Source: Gammaproteobacteria bacterium | GTDB lineage: Bacteria > Pseudomonadota > Gammaproteobacteria > CAISUE01 | Reading direction: 5' to 3' | DNA: 7,326 nt | Assembly (NCBI GenBank): GCA_947378515.1 | Contig: CANCKG010000027.1 | Span: 1 to 7,326, forward strand | Shown here: positions 6,269 through 7,326 of the stretch, in pieces | Numbering within the stretch: position 1 is the stretch's first letter | Layout of the letters: every line of letters starts with the position of its first letter | Notes under the pieces: model-generated | What the model saw: only the letters and a program-made list of their open reading frames with translations | Database searches by the model: none | Told to the model about the DNA's origin: nothing | Translations under genes and position numbers: made by a program

Positions 6269-7066
6269 ATGCTTAAACTCGCGGTCTTGGGCAATCCGAT
6301 TGCCCATAGTCGATCGCCTGAATTACATCAAGCTTTTGCCCGTCAAGTTGATCTTCGCATCGATTATCAAAAAATTTTAGTGCCCGAAGGCGCTTTTGAG
6401 CAAACCGTGCAAGCCTTTATTAAGGCCGGGGGTGTCGGATTTAATGTTACTGCTCCTTGTAAAGGCGACGCTTTTTTGCTGGCTAGAACGTGTTCCCAAC
6501 GCGCCCTACTCGCCCACGCCGTCAATACCCTTGTTATCAACCCTGATGGCAGTTGCTATGGGGATAATACCGATGGTGCCGGGTTACTTCAAGATTTAAT
6601 TGTTAATAAAAATTTTAATGTTGTGGGTAAGAATATTGTCATTCACGGTGCAGGTGGCGCGGTACGGGGTATCATTCCCGCATTACTCGCCCAAAAGCCT
6701 CAACAATTGTGGTTAATGAATCGCCATTCACAAAAAGCCCTTGATTTGGCGACGTATTTCACCCAGTTAGGTCCCATTCAAGCGGTAGCTTATGGTACAG
6801 CATTGGCTAAGATTGATTTGTTAATTGATGGTAGTAGTGGCGCTTGTCAAAATTTTAATGGCTTAGCCAAATTGCAGTTTAATGCAAATGCTTTAGCTTA
6901 TGATTTAAAATATGCCGATCATGCCACAGCCTTTATGATGTGGGCTGAATCGGTCGGTATTCAACGATGTCACGATGGTTTTGGCATGCTCGTCGAACAA
7001 GCTGCGTTAAGTTTTCAGTTATGGACCGGATCTATGCCTGACACGCCATTTAAGATGCGAGGTTAG
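6269..7066 (+). CDS. aroE: Shikimate dehydrogenase (NADP+)
   Basis: AroE reduces 3-dehydroshikimate to shikimate with NADPH, the fourth step of the chorismate pathway. The 265 residues compare with 272 in E. coli. The substrate domain has GNPIAHSRSP, NVTAPCK with catalytic K65, AVNT, and GDNTDG with catalytic D102, both at E. coli numbering. The Rossmann part has GAGGA (127-131) and NR (151-152) for the NADP 2'-phosphate. YDLKY and GFGMLVEQA with its substrate Gln complete the set. Two conserved spots deviate: PFK reads PCK, and the NATS motif reads DGSS (from D187). I chose ATG 6269 over GTG 6251, which lies in the terminator T-run; GGA (6260-6262) is a modest ribosome binding site. The last residues (MPDTPFKMRG) arise where a 15-nt direct repeat begins. 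Confidence 0.95.
   Translation: MLKLAVLGNPIAHSRSPELHQAFARQVDLRIDYQKILVPEGAFEQTVQAFIKAGGVGFNVTAPCKGDAFLLARTCSQRALLAHAVNTLVINPDGSCYGDNTDGAGLLQDLIVNKNFNVVGKNIVIHGAGGAVRGIIPALLAQKPQQLWLMNRHSQKALDLATYFTQLGPIQAVAYGTALAKIDLLIDGSSGACQNFNGLAKLQFNANALAYDLKYADHATAFMMWAESVGIQRCHDGFGMLVEQAALSFQLWTGSMPDTPFKMRG
7033..7047 (+). repeat. Direct repeat, copy 1, in aroE 3' end
   Basis: TATGCCTGACACGCC here is repeated exactly at 7146-7160. After one spacer base in this copy and two in the other, both continue as TTTAAG. Here it encodes the MPDTP of the AroE C-terminus. Confidence 0.9.
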
Positions 7067-7113
7067 TGATTTACTATATACCTATGGCGAGCGGTATAGC
7101 TCTATTTTAAATT

Positions 7114-7147
7114 TATACCCATCGCACTTCAAAGTGCGATGGGTATA
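7114..7147. repeat. Perfect palindrome downstream of aroE
   Basis: TATACCCATCGCACTT (7114-7129) is followed by two bases and its exact reverse complement (7132-7147), giving a 34-bp near-continuous palindrome. No T-run follows, so it is not a standard intrinsic terminator, although it could stabilise the aroE mRNA 3' end. A smaller inverted repeat, TATACC (7077-7082) with GGTATA (7093-7098), lies just upstream. It looks like a dispersed palindromic repeat unit. Confidence 0.9.
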
Positions 7148-7160
7148 TGCCTGACACGCC
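7146..7160 (+). repeat. Direct repeat, copy 2, after palindrome
   Basis: This exact copy of 7033-7047 reads MPDTPL then stop in one frame, so it could be the original aroE 3' end separated from the gene by an insertion. The two copies bracket 98 bp containing the palindrome. Confidence 0.9.
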
Positions 7161-7174
7161 TCTTTAAGTATTAC

Positions 7175-7326
7175 CGGTCAGCAAGAAAGTCTCCGGCCTT
7201 TAGGTCGGAGTGTTTTAGACTTGGAAGAGGTGTGCAAATCGAACAAGTCCGCACCTTGTGAAACCTTAGGCGTAGGCCGAGGTACGGTGCTCCTACCGCC
7301 CTGAAGGGCGGGGTTTCAAACCAGCT
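7175..7326 (+). mobile_element. Possible IS200/IS605-derived mini-element or omega-RNA-like end
   Basis: The segment carries two compact hairpins of the kind found at IS200/IS605 ends: CTCCGGCC/GGTCGGAG with loop TTTA (7191-7210), and CCGCCC/GGGCGG with loop TGAA (7296-7311). TTAC (7171-7174) precedes it and TCAA (7316-7319) follows the second hairpin, as at the borders of IS605-type elements such as ISHp608. No transposase, TnpB or IscB frame is present in the window. The element would be about 145 bp if it ends at TCAA, or it may continue beyond the edge. Family assignment is by resemblance from memory. Confidence 0.4.
7259..7318 (+). ncRNA. Predicted multibranched structured RNA segment
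   Basis: TGAAACC (7259-7265) pairs perfectly with GGTTTCA (7312-7318) and closes two arms. One arm pairs GTAGG (7272-7276) with CCTAC (7292-7296), topped by CCG/CGG (7277-7279 with 7285-7287). The other is the CCGCCC-TGAA-GGGCGG hairpin (7296-7311, sharing one base). Upstream, GACTTG (7218-7223) with CAAGTC (7244-7249) and AGGTGT (7228-7233) with GCACCT (7251-7256) interleave. The fold is hand-derived and expression is unproven. It could be single-stranded DNA structure of an element end instead of an RNA. Confidence 0.35.

Noticed and set aside
6396..6599. 67-residue + strand frame inside aroE
   Set aside because: It overlaps the catalytic K65/D102 region of AroE in another frame and has no independent support.
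7279..7313. Group II intron domain V
   Set aside because: The GGTACGG string and paired arms look superficially similar, but the catalytic triad, loop and bulge layout do not match.
7067..7326. CRISPR array
   Set aside because: There is one direct-repeat pair and single hairpins, with no regularly spaced repeats.

Overview
This window reads as chromosomal DNA from a gammaproteobacterium. BamD, ThrRS, IF3, L35, L20, NADP-dependent isocitrate dehydrogenase and shikimate dehydrogenase all resemble their E. coli counterparts as I remember them, mostly end to end. The tRNA-Val(GAC)-thrS-infC-rpmI-rplT order is a gammaproteobacterial arrangement I also recall from Pseudomonas. Moderate-to-low GC and several diverged residues would fit a Legionellales or Coxiella-like lineage, but I cannot place it to genus.

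Layout, with all genes on the + strand. Positions 1-501 hold the 3' part of a DUF2147 envelope protein. Positions 566-1354 hold bamD, a lipoprotein of the outer-membrane assembly machine. Positions 1437-1511 encode tRNA-Val(GAC) behind an extended -10 promoter. The translation block 1540-4630 is thrS, infC (with an AUU start at 3431 that a standard ATG/GTG/TTG scan misses), rpmI and rplT, closed by a strong intrinsic terminator at 4651-4681. Three consecutive hairpins fill the infC-rpmI gap, where the L20 autoregulatory operator lies in E. coli. Positions 4682-4940 hold no intact gene. They contain what looks like a decayed PIN-domain (VapC-like) fragment and then the icd promoter. icd (4941-6197) ends in a terminator that almost touches the start of aroE (6269-7066).

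The last 290 bases are the least ordinary part. The aroE 3' end is partly duplicated 113 bp downstream (15-nt direct repeat). The interval between the copies carries a perfect 16-bp-arm palindrome. From about 7175 to the window edge there is a compact, highly structured segment: two stable short hairpins plus helices that close a multibranched fold, and two more helices that interleave as a possible pseudoknot. The hairpins and the flanking TTAC/TCAA tetranucleotides recall IS200/IS605-type ends and the guide RNAs (omega RNAs) of TnpB/IscB elements. No transposase or nuclease ORF is visible here, so it is either a small non-autonomous element or the edge of one continuing past the window.

Functionally, this is a housekeeping neighbourhood of envelope assembly, translation, the TCA cycle and aromatic amino acid synthesis. 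pheS-pheT, which follow rplT in many relatives, are absent here. The decayed toxin-like fragment and the 3' repeat and RNA region suggest rearrangement or mobile-element activity at both non-coding breaks.
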